Below are positions 23,625 to 33,589 of a stretch of 64,000 nt of DNA, piece after piece. Under the pieces are notes generated by a model, which saw only the letters and a list, made by a program, of their open reading frames with translations, had not been told where the DNA came from and made no database searches. This DNA is from Brachionus rotundiformis (Eukaryota; Rotifera; Eurotatoria; Ploima; Brachionidae): assembly GCA_016802295.1 (NCBI GenBank), contig JAESIW010000154.1, forward strand, positions 213,663-277,662, written 5' to 3'. The translations under genes were made by a program, and so were the position numbers. Each line of letters begins with the position of its first letter. Within the stretch, counting starts at the first letter, position 1.

Positions 23625-25109
23625 ATGATTTCAAAAGTTAAAGAAGAAAAGAAGGATTCAAAATGGGCTCCAAAAGTTGACATATCAAGTCATTTCTACT
23701 CTGATTCGGTCAGTTATTTTGGAATGGAGGAAAATCAAGTGATCAGAAAATTGGATAGTGCTGAGCTATTGTTGGAACAAGAACAAGGAATGAAAAATAT
23801 GCTTTTACCATTCAGCTTAATATTCGAATCAAAGATAAATCTATTTGAACATAGACACAAAATTCATAAAGCTTTAGATGCATGGAAGAAGGCACATCCA
23901 CTTTTGTGTGCCAAAATAAGGACCGAATTTGATGGAGAGCATGCAAAGTTTTCTCGAGAGAGATACTTTGTGTATGCTTCAAAGGGGAAAATTCTTTCCA
24001 TGGACAATGTGAAGTTTGTGCGTGTGAGAAATGAAGGCGATTGGCAAATGTTTCATGAACAGGAAATGAACGCAAAGCCAGTTGACTCAAATAATGGACT
24101 GTTGTGGCGCTTGATGTTTATTCAATTGAGCCAATTCAAATATTGCATGGTTTTCACGGTGCATCATGCGATTATTGATGGCAGAAATGGAGCAGTTATT
24201 TTGCAACAATTGCTTCACTTGATTGAGAAAAGCATCAAAAACCAAAGACTCAATACCAAAGTCATACAGATTGAGCCATCAATAGAAGAAAAATTGTTCC
24301 AAAACGACAAGAAAAAAATTGCTGATGTTCACTTGAACGACAATTATCACATACCACATGAGAATAGAGTTCCGAAAGAATTCAAGAATAAAACTGGATT
24401 AAGCTCTCGAACCAAATACAAATGCTTCAAAATAGAGGCAGATAAAATGAAGAAATTATACACAAAAGCCAAAGAACAGCAAACAAAGCTAGCTGGATGC
24501 TTTAATATAGTTACTGCTTTGGCCTATTTTGAAGTTTACAGACAATTTAAATGTGACAAAAAATTCACCGAATGCATTTATTTCCACATGTTGGCCAATT
24601 TGAGACCATTTCTCAACATTGACAACTTGACAATGGGTTTTTGGCCCGTTCCGCTCAATGGTCATTTGACAACTGACAATTTTATTGACATGTCTATTGA
24701 CAAAGAATTTTTGAGAAAGAACTTTTGGAAAATGGCAAAACGTGAATCGGACTCGATTCATGAGAGAATAGCACATAATGAGATGTACGAGAATGCAAAG
24801 CTAAGTAGTGCTCTACTTGATTTGATAGATAGTGATTTTAAATTTGAAAATGGAGCTGTTCACTTTGCCATGTCTAATTTGGGCAAGATAGATGAATACA
24901 AAAGCATGGATTTGTTCAAAGTAAACGAAATATATTTTAGTGTATCATGTGCAGAGAAAAGATGGTCAAGTGCTAACTTTCATGGATTGTGCACATTTAA
25001 CGATACACTTTGCTGGAGTTTTTCATACAATTCTAAACTTTTTGACCAATCTATTGTCAATTTTATAATTGACAAGATTTGTTTTATAATTGACTCAATA
25101 ATCCAGTGA
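23625..25109 (+). CDS. Condensation/alcohol-acyltransferase-like protein (HHxxxDG)
   Basis: A single-exon gene of 494 residues. HHAIIDG at about residues 180-186 is the catalytic signature of the CoA-dependent acyltransferase superfamily (BAHD, wax-ester synthase/PapA5, alcohol acetyltransferase and NRPS condensation domains). An ALDAWKKAHPLLCAKIR helix near residue 90 is typical of the N-terminal half. The second half carries the LRPFL and MGFWP stretches and a late NFHGLCTFNDTLCWSFSYN segment that fits the family's second barrel. There is no signal peptide or membrane helix. It would transfer an acyl group from a thioester to a hydroxyl or amine; the substrate is unknown. The first 59 residues lie in the single-copy spacer, the rest in the right arm of the inverted repeat. 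No intron is seen. Confidence 0.8.
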   Translation: MISKVKEEKKDSKWAPKVDISSHFYSDSVSYFGMEENQVIRKLDSAELLLEQEQGMKNMLLPFSLIFESKINLFEHRHKIHKALDAWKKAHPLLCAKIRTEFDGEHAKFSRERYFVYASKGKILSMDNVKFVRVRNEGDWQMFHEQEMNAKPVDSNNGLLWRLMFIQLSQFKYCMVFTVHHAIIDGRNGAVILQQLLHLIEKSIKNQRLNTKVIQIEPSIEEKLFQNDKKKIADVHLNDNYHIPHENRVPKEFKNKTGLSSRTKYKCFKIEADKMKKLYTKAKEQQTKLAGCFNIVTALAYFEVYRQFKCDKKFTECIYFHMLANLRPFLNIDNLTMGFWPVPLNGHLTTDNFIDMSIDKEFLRKNFWKMAKRESDSIHERIAHNEMYENAKLSSALLDLIDSDFKFENGAVHFAMSNLGKIDEYKSMDLFKVNEIYFSVSCAEKRWSSANFHGLCTFNDTLCWSFSYNSKLFDQSIVNFIIDKICFIIDSIIQ

Positions 25110-26721
25110 AATTACTCTTTATTCTTTTTCAAAAATACAATTTTTTTAAATTTTTGGTTTTTGTTTTAAATAATTTTAAGTGTTTTATTTTAAAATAAAT
25201 TTTTAAAATTTTTTCTCATTTTTATAATTGAATACTAAAATATTAGTAGTTTATTACTAATTCAGTTAAGAACAACTTTTAAAATTTATATTTATTCCTG
25301 CAGATTCGTTCTATCTGCTCCTGTTCTAATTAAATATCAATTAATAATTACATTATATTATTTAATCATTCAAATTTTACTAATATTAATTTTTTTAGCG
25401 GTTAGCTTAGGACTGAACTTTGACTTGGCATTGGAATGATTAGACTAGTTTTAGAAACTTTATTAAACTCAAATCTTGAGCTGAAAATATAAATTTATTC
25501 CTCAAAATCAAAATATTTCCTCTTATTTATATCCTTTGAATATCATTCTATTTTATAAATTTTCTCCAAGTTCCAATCAATCATTAGTTATGAATACAGC
25601 CTAATAACTACGAGTTTAGTTTAAATCTAATTCCAGCAACAATACTGGTTACAAATTATAACTAGTATAAAACGTCCTATATGACCAGGGAGTAGAGTTA
25701 GCCTAAGCTTATAATTTTACAACCAACATTTTAATTTGTAATTCCCAAATTTTATCGAAAAATTCAAAATATTATTTAAATATTTCAATGTTTTGTTTTC
25801 TAAACAAATTATTATTAACCGCTTATATTAAATTGTCAAATTATTTTATATTATTTTAAATAGATGAAGTGTTAAACAGTCTTGATGACAAGGTCACAAG
25901 CCTGTTGATTAACCTTGAAATTGAAATTTTTTTACAATTAAAACCTTTTTTAAAAATGTTTAAAATCAAAATCAAAATAGAATTTCAAATTATATAAAAA
26001 GAATTTACAATTTAAAGGTTAGGTTATATTTTTCTATCTTATGTTTCTATGTGTATTGAGCAAAGAGCTGCCATAGGCGACCCCCTAGTAGGCTTCCTTC
26101 GCAAACTTGTCTTGCTGTAGCTTATATGTTAATTATTATTATTTTTTGAAAATATTTTTCAATTCATACAAAAATCGATTTAGGATTGCTTTATAAAATC
26201 TTTTTTACAAATAAAAAAAAATTTAATAATTTGAAATAAAGAACAATTATTATAAAAGAAGGATAAATTTTATAAATGTTTTATATAACTATTCTTTTAT
26301 TCTAATTAGGTTTTAAACAAAGAAAGCTAAATGAACAATCAATTGGTTTAGGTTAACCTGAACCCCAATTTTCTTTACTTTTACTATAATTGGTTTATTA
26401 AGTCGATAGAATGCTAGAAGGATAAATAAATAAGTTTTGTTAATAAATACTTTGAAACAATCTGTTGATTGAAATTCAACTTTTTACTTTACCTAATTTT
26501 TCTTAAATATCTTTAAATAAATTATTTAAATGAATTTATTAAAATTGACTACCCTTCGGAAATTTATAATTTTGATTTATTTGAATCGCTGTAGTTATAG
26601 TTTTTTTGCTTTCCAAATTAACAATTAAATTAGTTAATGTTCGTTACGTTAAATAACAATGAAATTTTATAATTTTTTCAAAAATAAATACTGATTTAGA
26701 ATCATTAATAAAAGATTTTAA
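23802..26721. repeat. Right arm of the ~2.9-kb inverted repeat
   Basis: Mirror of 19082-21991. It contains codons 60 onward of the intact acyltransferase and about 1.6 kb of 3' flank. The outer end stops within a base or two of a perfect 18-bp hairpin (26720-26762) that the left arm lacks. Confidence 0.95.
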
Positions 26722-26762
26722 GCATGACTTTTAATTATTTTATATAATTAAAAGTCATGCTT
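26720..26762. repeat. Perfect 18-bp hairpin at the outer edge of the inverted repeat
   Basis: AAGCATGACTTTTAATTA, a 7-nt loop (TTTTATA), then its exact reverse complement. Nothing similar sits at the left arm's outer edge. It could form a cruciform or be a small mobile-element remnant. Confidence 0.9.
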
Positions 26763-27503
26763 CGATTTATGTTTATAATAATATTTTGAGATATAAATAT
26801 TTGGAATAATTTTAAAATTTTTCGAAACAAAATTATACTTTATTCAATCAACCTTTTTTTTATTTTTTTATTCTATTTTTCATTAAAAAGCTTTCAAAAT
26901 ATGAGTTATTAATTGGAATATATTTAAAAGTGAGTCATTTATTTATTCTATATTTTAATATCAAAAAAAATACATATTAAGTTGGCTTTTTATAAATGCC
27001 TTTATTGCAAAACTTGATTTCTTATTTACAAAACATCTTTGATTTATTATAATTTTATAAAAACAATATTTCTCTAGACTTTCGGACTAATATTTTCGCT
27101 TTCAATAAGCTATTTTTATTTTAACCAGAATTTTTGAAAATTCGAAAATGTTAAAGAAAAATATTTAAAGCATTAAATAAATATCAAAAAAATGAATAAT
27201 CATTTATTTAGAATTTCTTTGAAGATATTTAAAAACAAAAGAATGTCGTAGAAATTCTCACTTGAGTGATAAATTTTTTCCGGCTTCAAAATTTGTTTTA
27301 GAATTTTTTACTTCTCTTATATTTTCGAACTTTTAAAGCAATTATTTACAAATTTGATAAAAAATATTGTATTCTTAATTTTAATCAATTAATTTTAAAT
27401 GAAATGTTTGAAATAATCTTAAAATGGATAAAATAATGCAAAAATTAAACAGCTTTATAATTTTATTCATCTATTTTACTTTTTTAAAATTTAAAATACA
27501 ATT
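26763..27503. other. AT-rich spacer
   Basis: No gene recognised. An AATAAA on the minus strand at about 27463-27468 lies some 40 nt after the stop of the small gene that follows and may be its polyadenylation signal. Confidence 0.45.
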
Positions 27504-27692
27504 TTAGTCCTCTTGTAAAACTATTAGTTGTGAGCAACCACAATCTCCGAAAGGATGTTGTCCTGGATACGCATAAAAGCTTTGATATGGAACATATACA
27601 GTTTTATTAAACCTTATTTTGGAACTATTCAATAAATCACTTAAATTTACATCGTCTCCAATTAGATTATTATCATCGAATATAACTTCCAT
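27504..27692 (-). CDS. Small unrecognised protein, 62 residues
   Basis: An intact ATG-to-TAG frame. The N-terminal part is acidic (MEVIFDDNNLIGDD) and the C-terminal half is aromatic (VYVPYQSFYAYPGQHP followed by FGDCGC). It has no signal peptide or membrane helix and no recognised domain. Support for a real gene is contextual: a TATAAATA 39 nt upstream of the ATG, and an AATAAA about 40 nt after the stop. It could also be the first exon of a longer gene, but I saw no donor with a matching exon. Confidence 0.45.
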   Translation of the reverse strand: MEVIFDDNNLIGDDVNLSDLLNSSKIRFNKTVYVPYQSFYAYPGQHPFGDCGCSQLIVLQED

Positions 27693-27730
27693 TTTGAAAA
27701 TGATTCTTTGTTAAGAAAAAATCAGCACTT

Positions 27731-27738
27731 TATTTATA
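27731..27738 (-). promoter_or_regulatory. TATA box of the 62-residue gene
   Basis: TATAAATA on the minus strand. It lies 39 nt before the ATG at 27692, so the 5' UTR would be very short. Confidence 0.4.
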
Positions 27739-27765
27739 CCAGCAGCAATTTAATTATAAATTTTT

Positions 27766-28439
27766 TTAAAATTTTTTCGAATGAAAAACACCGAAAGAAT
27801 TTTAATTGCTTAATGAACAATTTACATGAAGCCAAAAAATAAAGTCATTGAAAAATATAGGTACTGTAGAAAATAACAACTTTGTAGAATGTTCTTCAAT
27901 TTTAGAAATTAATTTTTTAGTTATTTTTTTATATTATTTTAAATAGCTCAAGCCATGTTTAATTTAAAATTAATTTCCTACATATTATTTGAGGAATTGG
28001 CTCGTGACATTTTTACTTTAAATAATTAATTATTAGATTTACATATTCGTTTATGGTTCTAAATATCATAAAAAGATTTTAAAGATAAAATTTTAAAATA
28101 AATTTTAAATAATTCTTAGAGTAAATTGCTTCATGTTGGCAACTTAATCGAAAGAAGAATGTTTTTAGAATGAATAACTCGTTGAATCAGATAGAGAATT
28201 AAGATAAGAAATAAGTTAACCCTGTACTTAAGATTCAACTTTTTCATTAAGAAAAAATCAACCAAGACAAATACTTATCATTTGAAGATAAAATATCGTT
28301 TTACAGACTTTATTTTTTCTTATTAAAAGATAATCGAATATATAGAATAGCCTTATATTATTTACAATGATATAAATTTAGTTAAATATTTGTCAACTGA
28401 TCTATAGCAGAGTTCTTTTTAAGTCATTTTCATTCTAAG
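27766..28439. other. Spacer, no gene seen
   Basis: AT-rich, no supported feature. Confidence 0.45.
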
Positions 28440-28712
28440 TATGTCCTAGCCATCTCAGTCTTTTATTAATATACTATATATACATAAATTACTTTTTAAA
28501 ATTTAACATGGTTGTACTGGACGAAAAATCAAAACCCGTTCGCCATGTTAAAAGATATGGATACAAGAATAAGAGGTGTTTCATTTTATAAAAAAATATT
28601 CTAACAGTCTTGCTCTTACAGCTAAAAATAAAGCATCGCGTCTTTATATCAATGGAATGAAGCGCTAATTATTCATTTTGAGATATTTTCCAAAGAGTCT
28701 AACTTTTTATTT
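28440..28712 (+). repeat. Dispersed repeat copy B (FLYWCH-like coding remnant)
   Basis: Closely matches copy A at 13764 over its core, including the shared bases coding VVLDEKSKP, the CTTACAG before AAAAATAAAG, and the AATGAAGCGCTAATT..TTTTGAGATATTTTCC tail. It has frameshifts relative to copy A, so it encodes nothing intact. Confidence 0.7.
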
Positions 28713-28740
28713 GTAATATTCAAAGCCAATAGGTTTCAAG

Positions 28741-29262
28741 TCTTCACCAAATTGATCTACTGCTTTCCCAAACATTGACAAGTTCCCGCTTTCCCTGTTC
28801 TTAATACATTTACTTAATTACTCTGTCTTCGCTCTTCTGTATAGCTCATCGTCCGACGATGTTTCAGGCCAGTGTATCTCAAGTATTCTCCTCAAACTAC
28901 CAGTGTGGAAGGTGCTCAGTTATCATTTCTGTGATTAGATCTAAGAATGGCCCAAAAGGTTTCTCTGTGTACGCTATCAAAAGCCTTCTTGAAGTCGACA
29001 AAATTTTGGATTAGCAGGCTTTTCCATTCCATGCTTTGTTCTATGATGTTCTTTAGTGCAAATATCTGTTCAATGAATCCTCTTGTTCTTCTCTAAGTAT
29101 TTCGCTCAAAGAACCTCTGTCTGTCAAAATCTAATTCTTCCCAGAATTATTCCGCAGACGTCTTGTTTGCCATTGGTATCAGATTTATCATTCTCAAATT
29201 TTCGCATGACATTTTTTTTTTCCGGAAGCTTTACTCTGCGTCGACTTTCAAAATTTGGTAAA
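28741..29262 (-). mobile_element. RTE-type non-LTR retrotransposon, internally deleted
   Basis: Reverse-complement reading gives the reverse-transcriptase signature FVDFKKAFDSVHRETFWAIL preceded by GFIEQIFALKNIIEQSMEW, with several stops upstream. Soon after WAILRSNH it jumps to the 3'-end motif (EYLRYTGLKH, DDEL-like), so the part between, including the catalytic FADD-type box, is deleted. It is inactive. Confidence 0.85.
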
Positions 29263-29702
29263 TAATTTCTTTCGCTCTGAATTAATAATAATATGAGCCA
29301 CAACAGTCATTTTCAATAATTTGTCGTTTGTGAGCTCCAACTTAATTTTAAACTCAAGATTTTTTTATCAGCCGCAAAAATGGTCAAATTTTTAGAAATT
29401 AGAAATTAATTACTAAATAAGTTTTATATTTTTTATTTTTTTTATTTAAATAAAACTCTTAAATATTTTATTTTATTATGTAATAAAGAAATTTTGCTTT
29501 AAGTAAGTTAAATATTAAATTTTTCAAAATTTAAAAAAAGCCAATATTTAAAATTTTGAAACTAGTTAAATTTTCTTTTACCAAATATTTTCATTCCAAA
29601 AGTAAAAACCAATATGCTGATTAGCTTGAAAAGCTATTAGATATATATCTAATATCTGTGTGAAAATTCACCGAGTTTTTTGAACTAAAAACTATTTATA
29701 GA
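29263..29702. other. Spacer upstream of the methyltransferase-like gene
   Basis: AT-rich; presumably contains the promoter. A self-complementary TAGATATATATCTA lies at 29638-29651. No other feature. Confidence 0.4.
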
Positions 29703-30467
29703 ATGAAAAGAAAAGTCCCATTTGTCTTGGCATTTATTTGCGTCTACTTATTAATTAACATTAATATTTCAAAATTATCAATTAATAATAAATCAAAAGT
29801 TTTAAGGAAAAATCTAACGGATTTGTTTAACCAATTAGTCCAGGATCCAAATAAATTTATATTAAAATATGTAAAAACTCCTTTCGATTTGAGCTATGGC
29901 AGCAACTCAATACCACTAGCGGTCTGTTGTCTGCTTGTTGATGGAAATTATTTAGAACTTGGAATGGGAAGCTTTTCAACATCAATTTTACACAATATAT
30001 CAATCGATCAGAATAGAGAGGCTATTTCGGTTGACACCGATTTAGGTTGGGTAAATAAGTTTAAATCTTACAATCAGAGTAAAAACCATAAGCTGTTTTA
30101 TGTGAGAGATTATGAGAACTTGGAACAAGAACTGGGCTTTAACTTAACACAACTTGGGATCGTACTTGTTGACCATATTGATGCCGGCAGGAGGACAGAA
30201 CATGCTAAACAGTTCTCTAAAAGGTCAGAGATTGTTATTGTTCATGACTCAGAAAAAAGAAATGATGATTTTTACAGATATGAAAAAACCCGTCTACGAT
30301 CATTTTTTAAATATGCCTGCAAATTTTCTCTTTTCCAAAACCAGCAACGAACATTTTACATATCAACTTTAATTTTGAGCAACTATATCGACTTGAATCA
30401 GATGGAAGAAATATTTTACAGAATAAAGACTAGTTATGGGCATGTTGCTTGCAATCTAACCATGTAG
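29703..30467 (+). CDS. Membrane-anchored methyltransferase-fold protein
   Basis: A single-exon gene of 254 residues. Residues 5-22 are a hydrophobic signal anchor. The lumenal domain has a glycine-rich loop YLELGMGSFSTSIL (about residues 83-96), then an acidic strand end ISVDTD, then LGIVLVDHIDAGRR and EIVIVHDSE. This order resembles class I SAM-dependent methyltransferases of the kind found fused to or beside glycan-modifying enzymes. A second pair of residues usually needed for substrate contact cannot be judged. It may be a Golgi sugar O-methyltransferase or an inactive relative. The neighbouring gene (Gal3ST) is convergent, not co-oriented. Confidence 0.65.
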   Translation: MKRKVPFVLAFICVYLLININISKLSINNKSKVLRKNLTDLFNQLVQDPNKFILKYVKTPFDLSYGSNSIPLAVCCLLVDGNYLELGMGSFSTSILHNISIDQNREAISVDTDLGWVNKFKSYNQSKNHKLFYVRDYENLEQELGFNLTQLGIVLVDHIDAGRRTEHAKQFSKRSEIVIVHDSEKRNDDFYRYEKTRLRSFFKYACKFSLFQNQQRTFYISTLILSNYIDLNQMEEIFYRIKTSYGHVACNLTM

Positions 30468-30768
30468 AGCTAAAAATTCTATTTTTTTTGGTCAAACTTT
30501 ATTTTCTGAAAAAAACATACATATTTTATGAAATTTGTTTGATTAACTATAAAGTTTTATTTTTTATTTTACACTTTAAAATTAGTTATTAACTTTTTTT
30601 CGAATTTTTGGACTATTAAGGATAAAAAGTTTGTTTATATAATTGTACACACAAAATTTTATTTGATTTAATTTAATAAATTGGAATTGAATAAGAAAAA
30701 TGTATATTGTAATTCCAAAAAACAACAGCGTCAAATGAAACGCTAAAAATTAATTGAATCAACCATTA
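30468..30768. other. Convergent intergenic spacer
   Basis: 3' flanks of two convergent genes. No feature beyond A/T runs usable as polyadenylation signals. Confidence 0.4.
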
Positions 30769-31848
30769 TTATCTAAAAAAAAACAAAATATTTCTCAAAT
30801 ATTTTATTAAGTCAACATTTGTTTGTGTTAACATCCAACAAAATTTTCCAAGATCAGAAGTCAAATTTTCAGCTAATTTGTACGCCTTATAAGGAACTTT
30901 TCTATAAAAATATTTCTCCGTTCTGCCTGAAGTACATTTGCTTTGATACTTTTGATTTAAGCTCTTAAGTATGTCTGTCTCATTCTTCAGCAGTGGGGCT
31001 AGCTCGGCATAGAACTTTTTGTAATAATTGTACAAAATGTAGTCAGCATTGCTCTCTCTCGGAATAATCTCCTCTGCTAATCCACGCTGACTTTCAGTTG
31101 GAGGTATTGTTCCTTCGTTTACACTCAGACAAACTACATCTTCGTATGAAAGATTGAGAAATTTTTTCAGAAGAATTAGGCCTTCGTTGAAATACTCTGT
31201 CAATAGAACCAAGTCAAAATCATTTTGAAATCTTTCGAGTAATTTGTGTTCTGAGCCATTGAAATATTCATTACATTTAACCAGTCCCAAATCATAGCTC
31301 ATTAAATTACGCTTAAAGCACGAAATAGATATTCTACTATCAATTTTGGTCAAATTCTGCGTTGTTTTATTGTAATGTAGTCTAAATAGATGTTCAATTT
31401 GATTTTTGAATTTCGGATCGTAGTTTAAGTAGGATAAAAACTGCTTGACTGGATCTCGTAAAATTGTGATATAGATTGAATTTTTTTTTGGAAACATTTT
31501 CCTTGCTAATTTTGAATTATGAATAGCATGACTAAAAAAAGCTTTGTTTGTTTGTGAGTAAGCGTTCTTTGAGAATTTTCTTAAAACAGTTATAACAACT
31601 TTCATATTTTTTTTTAATGCTACACGTACTAAAACATTTTTAAGGGCACTTGATCCCGTTTTGTGTGTTTTCAAAAAATAAATATTAATATTATCTACTT
31701 TTTTGAATTTTTCAATCGAATTTGAGATCCAATTTTGTTTTAAGGGATGTGTAAATGAATTTTTAAAATTGTTCTCAATTAAAAAAACATAATTAAAATA
31801 AAATAAAGATAACATAAAGAAAATAAACACAAATATATATTTGTTCAT
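30769..31848 (-). CDS. Galactose-3-O-sulfotransferase-like protein (Gal3ST), copy 1
   Basis: A single-exon gene of 359 residues. Residues 4-24 are a signal anchor, so it is a type II Golgi protein. The 5'-phosphosulfate loop is YFLKTHKTGSSALKNV and the 3'-phosphate site is YITILRDPVKQFLS, both typical of the Gal-3-O-sulfotransferase family (PF06990). These enzymes move sulfate from PAPS to the 3-OH of galactose on glycolipids or glycans. From LMSYDLGLVKC to KVPYKAYKL it is nearly identical to the other copies at DNA level, while both ends differ. Distinctive residues in this copy are RGLAEEI and YRKVPYK. It is convergent with the methyltransferase-like gene. Confidence 0.93.
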   Translation of the reverse strand: MNKYIFVFIFFMLSLFYFNYVFLIENNFKNSFTHPLKQNWISNSIEKFKKVDNINIYFLKTHKTGSSALKNVLVRVALKKNMKVVITVLRKFSKNAYSQTNKAFFSHAIHNSKLARKMFPKKNSIYITILRDPVKQFLSYLNYDPKFKNQIEHLFRLHYNKTTQNLTKIDSRISISCFKRNLMSYDLGLVKCNEYFNGSEHKLLERFQNDFDLVLLTEYFNEGLILLKKFLNLSYEDVVCLSVNEGTIPPTESQRGLAEEIIPRESNADYILYNYYKKFYAELAPLLKNETDILKSLNQKYQSKCTSGRTEKYFYRKVPYKAYKLAENLTSDLGKFCWMLTQTNVDLIKYLRNILFFFR

Positions 31849-32904
31849 ATTTAAATGGTTTTTTAATTTTTTAAAATTTTAGATAAATAAATAATTGATT
31901 GAAATTTGTGAAAAAATACAATTTATAAAGAGTTTATTTTGATTTTTTTGATTCCAAGAGAAAAAAATTCTTAAAAAAACTTACATTAGTTTTAAATTTT
32001 TAAATAAAAAATTCCAAATTGTTTAAAATGAAACTTTTAACAATGCGTCATGTTAAATTTTAATTAACAGCAGTTTTTTTTAAAATGAATTGATGAGATA
32101 ACAAAAGTCATTAGATAGACATATGATACGAATCAAAGTTATTTAAATTCTAGCCTTTTTTTAAATATGTTAAATAAGATATGTTTTTTATTTGGTAGTT
32201 TGAGAGCGGTTCTGATTAATATTCTAAGGCAAAATATAATATGATCTTTTCTAATATATAAAAAGCTACCGTAAATACTTCAATTTAATTTAATTTCAGA
32301 ACAGATCTTTTACTGAATGAAAGATTTTAACAATTTTTATCCAAATTAAATAAAATTCTTTCATTCTAATTTTCTTTTAATCGAATCGAGAGATGTATAA
32401 TTTTTGAGAATTGAATTGCTAATTAGTTGATTGGAGTTGAATTCAAAGATAGATTTATTTTAAACACAAGAGACTGTTGACATCGGATAAAAGGAAAATT
32501 GTCTCGATCACTATCTTCTTTAAATTTTTTTATTTTATACCAATAAAATTAATTTAATAATGCTTTAATTTTGCATAAAATTGACACAAATAAATTACAA
32601 ATTTTCATAGTTAATGATATATTAAAAAGGTCAAACAGTTTGACCAGTAATTGATATGAGTTTAACATTTAGCCATTTTAGTTTTAATTTAAATTAGTTA
32701 AAATTTAAAAAAAAATAATTTTAGCAAAATATCCAATGTCAAGTTTTACACTTGTGCCAAAAATCGAACAAATATTTTTCACATTTATGTTGGATAGATC
32801 TCAAAATACAACATCTCTTTCTTACCGTGAAATGACAAAATAAATTAACCACATATTGTTGGATATTATCAAAGAAATTGTCTTTTTATTTAAGTCGGCT
32901 TTTT
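31849..32904. other. Spacer upstream of Gal3ST copy 1
   Basis: Holds the presumed promoter. A weak plus-strand reading at about 32743-32850 looks protein-like but hits TAA. Not supported as a gene. Confidence 0.4.
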
Positions 32905-32977
32905 AAATATTAATACGATCTACATTTTTGAATTTTTCAATTTAATTTGAGATCCAATTTTATTTTAAAGGATGTGC
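32905..32977 (-). pseudogene. Relic of a Gal3ST N-terminal segment
   Basis: The minus strand reads AHPLK, stop, NWISN, stop, IEKFKNVDRINI. This lines up with HPLKQNWISNSIEKFKKVDN in Gal3ST copy 1 about 1.2 kb away. Two in-frame stops, and sequence similarity fades on both sides. It is a decayed extra copy or a partial duplication. Confidence 0.75.
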
Positions 32978-33589
32978 AATTCTTAAAAATTGCTAATATT
33001 ACATAAATCTATCTTTATCTAATTATATCTAATTATAAAATCTTTTCAAATTAAACCAGATTTTATACTGAGATCTTGATAATTAGATTCCTTTAGTTTT
33101 TTACGCTAATTATTCAAAAATATTATTATGTGTCCGAAAGGAAGGACTAAGTTTCCAATTTGATCGGCAAAAGCTTCGCTGAGATTATTTTTTAAATAAT
33201 ATAAATAATTTTAAAATTTAGCAAAAAACTTCTAAAAAATTTAAACTTTTTAATTTTTTTTAAAACTTTTTCATTTTATAAAACTTATTTGCTAAAATCT
33301 GGCATATTTTTTTTATTATTTTTATTCATCGAATAATATTGACATCTATTCAAAACCAATTAATTTTCAGATTTTTATGATTTTGTCAGGAATGTTTTAA
33401 AAATTATTTGAATAATTCTTTCTTTTTTTTTAATAAAAAATCAATTAGTAGTTAAGGAAATAGATTTTAAATGATGATTTTTTTATTAAAGTTATATTTT
33501 TAAAACAATAACTAAAGTTGGTGTATAGCTTTAAATTCACCCATTTTAAACAGATCTAAAAGCATTAAAAAATATTTAAATTCTAAAAA
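32978..33589. other. Spacer upstream of the DEG/ENaC gene
   Basis: AT-rich, no feature recognised other than the expected promoter region. Confidence 0.4.

Noticed and set aside
21017..24776. Pairs of antisense ORFs inside both arms of the inverted repeat
   Set aside because: They mirror the acyltransferase coding sequence and have no domain of their own.
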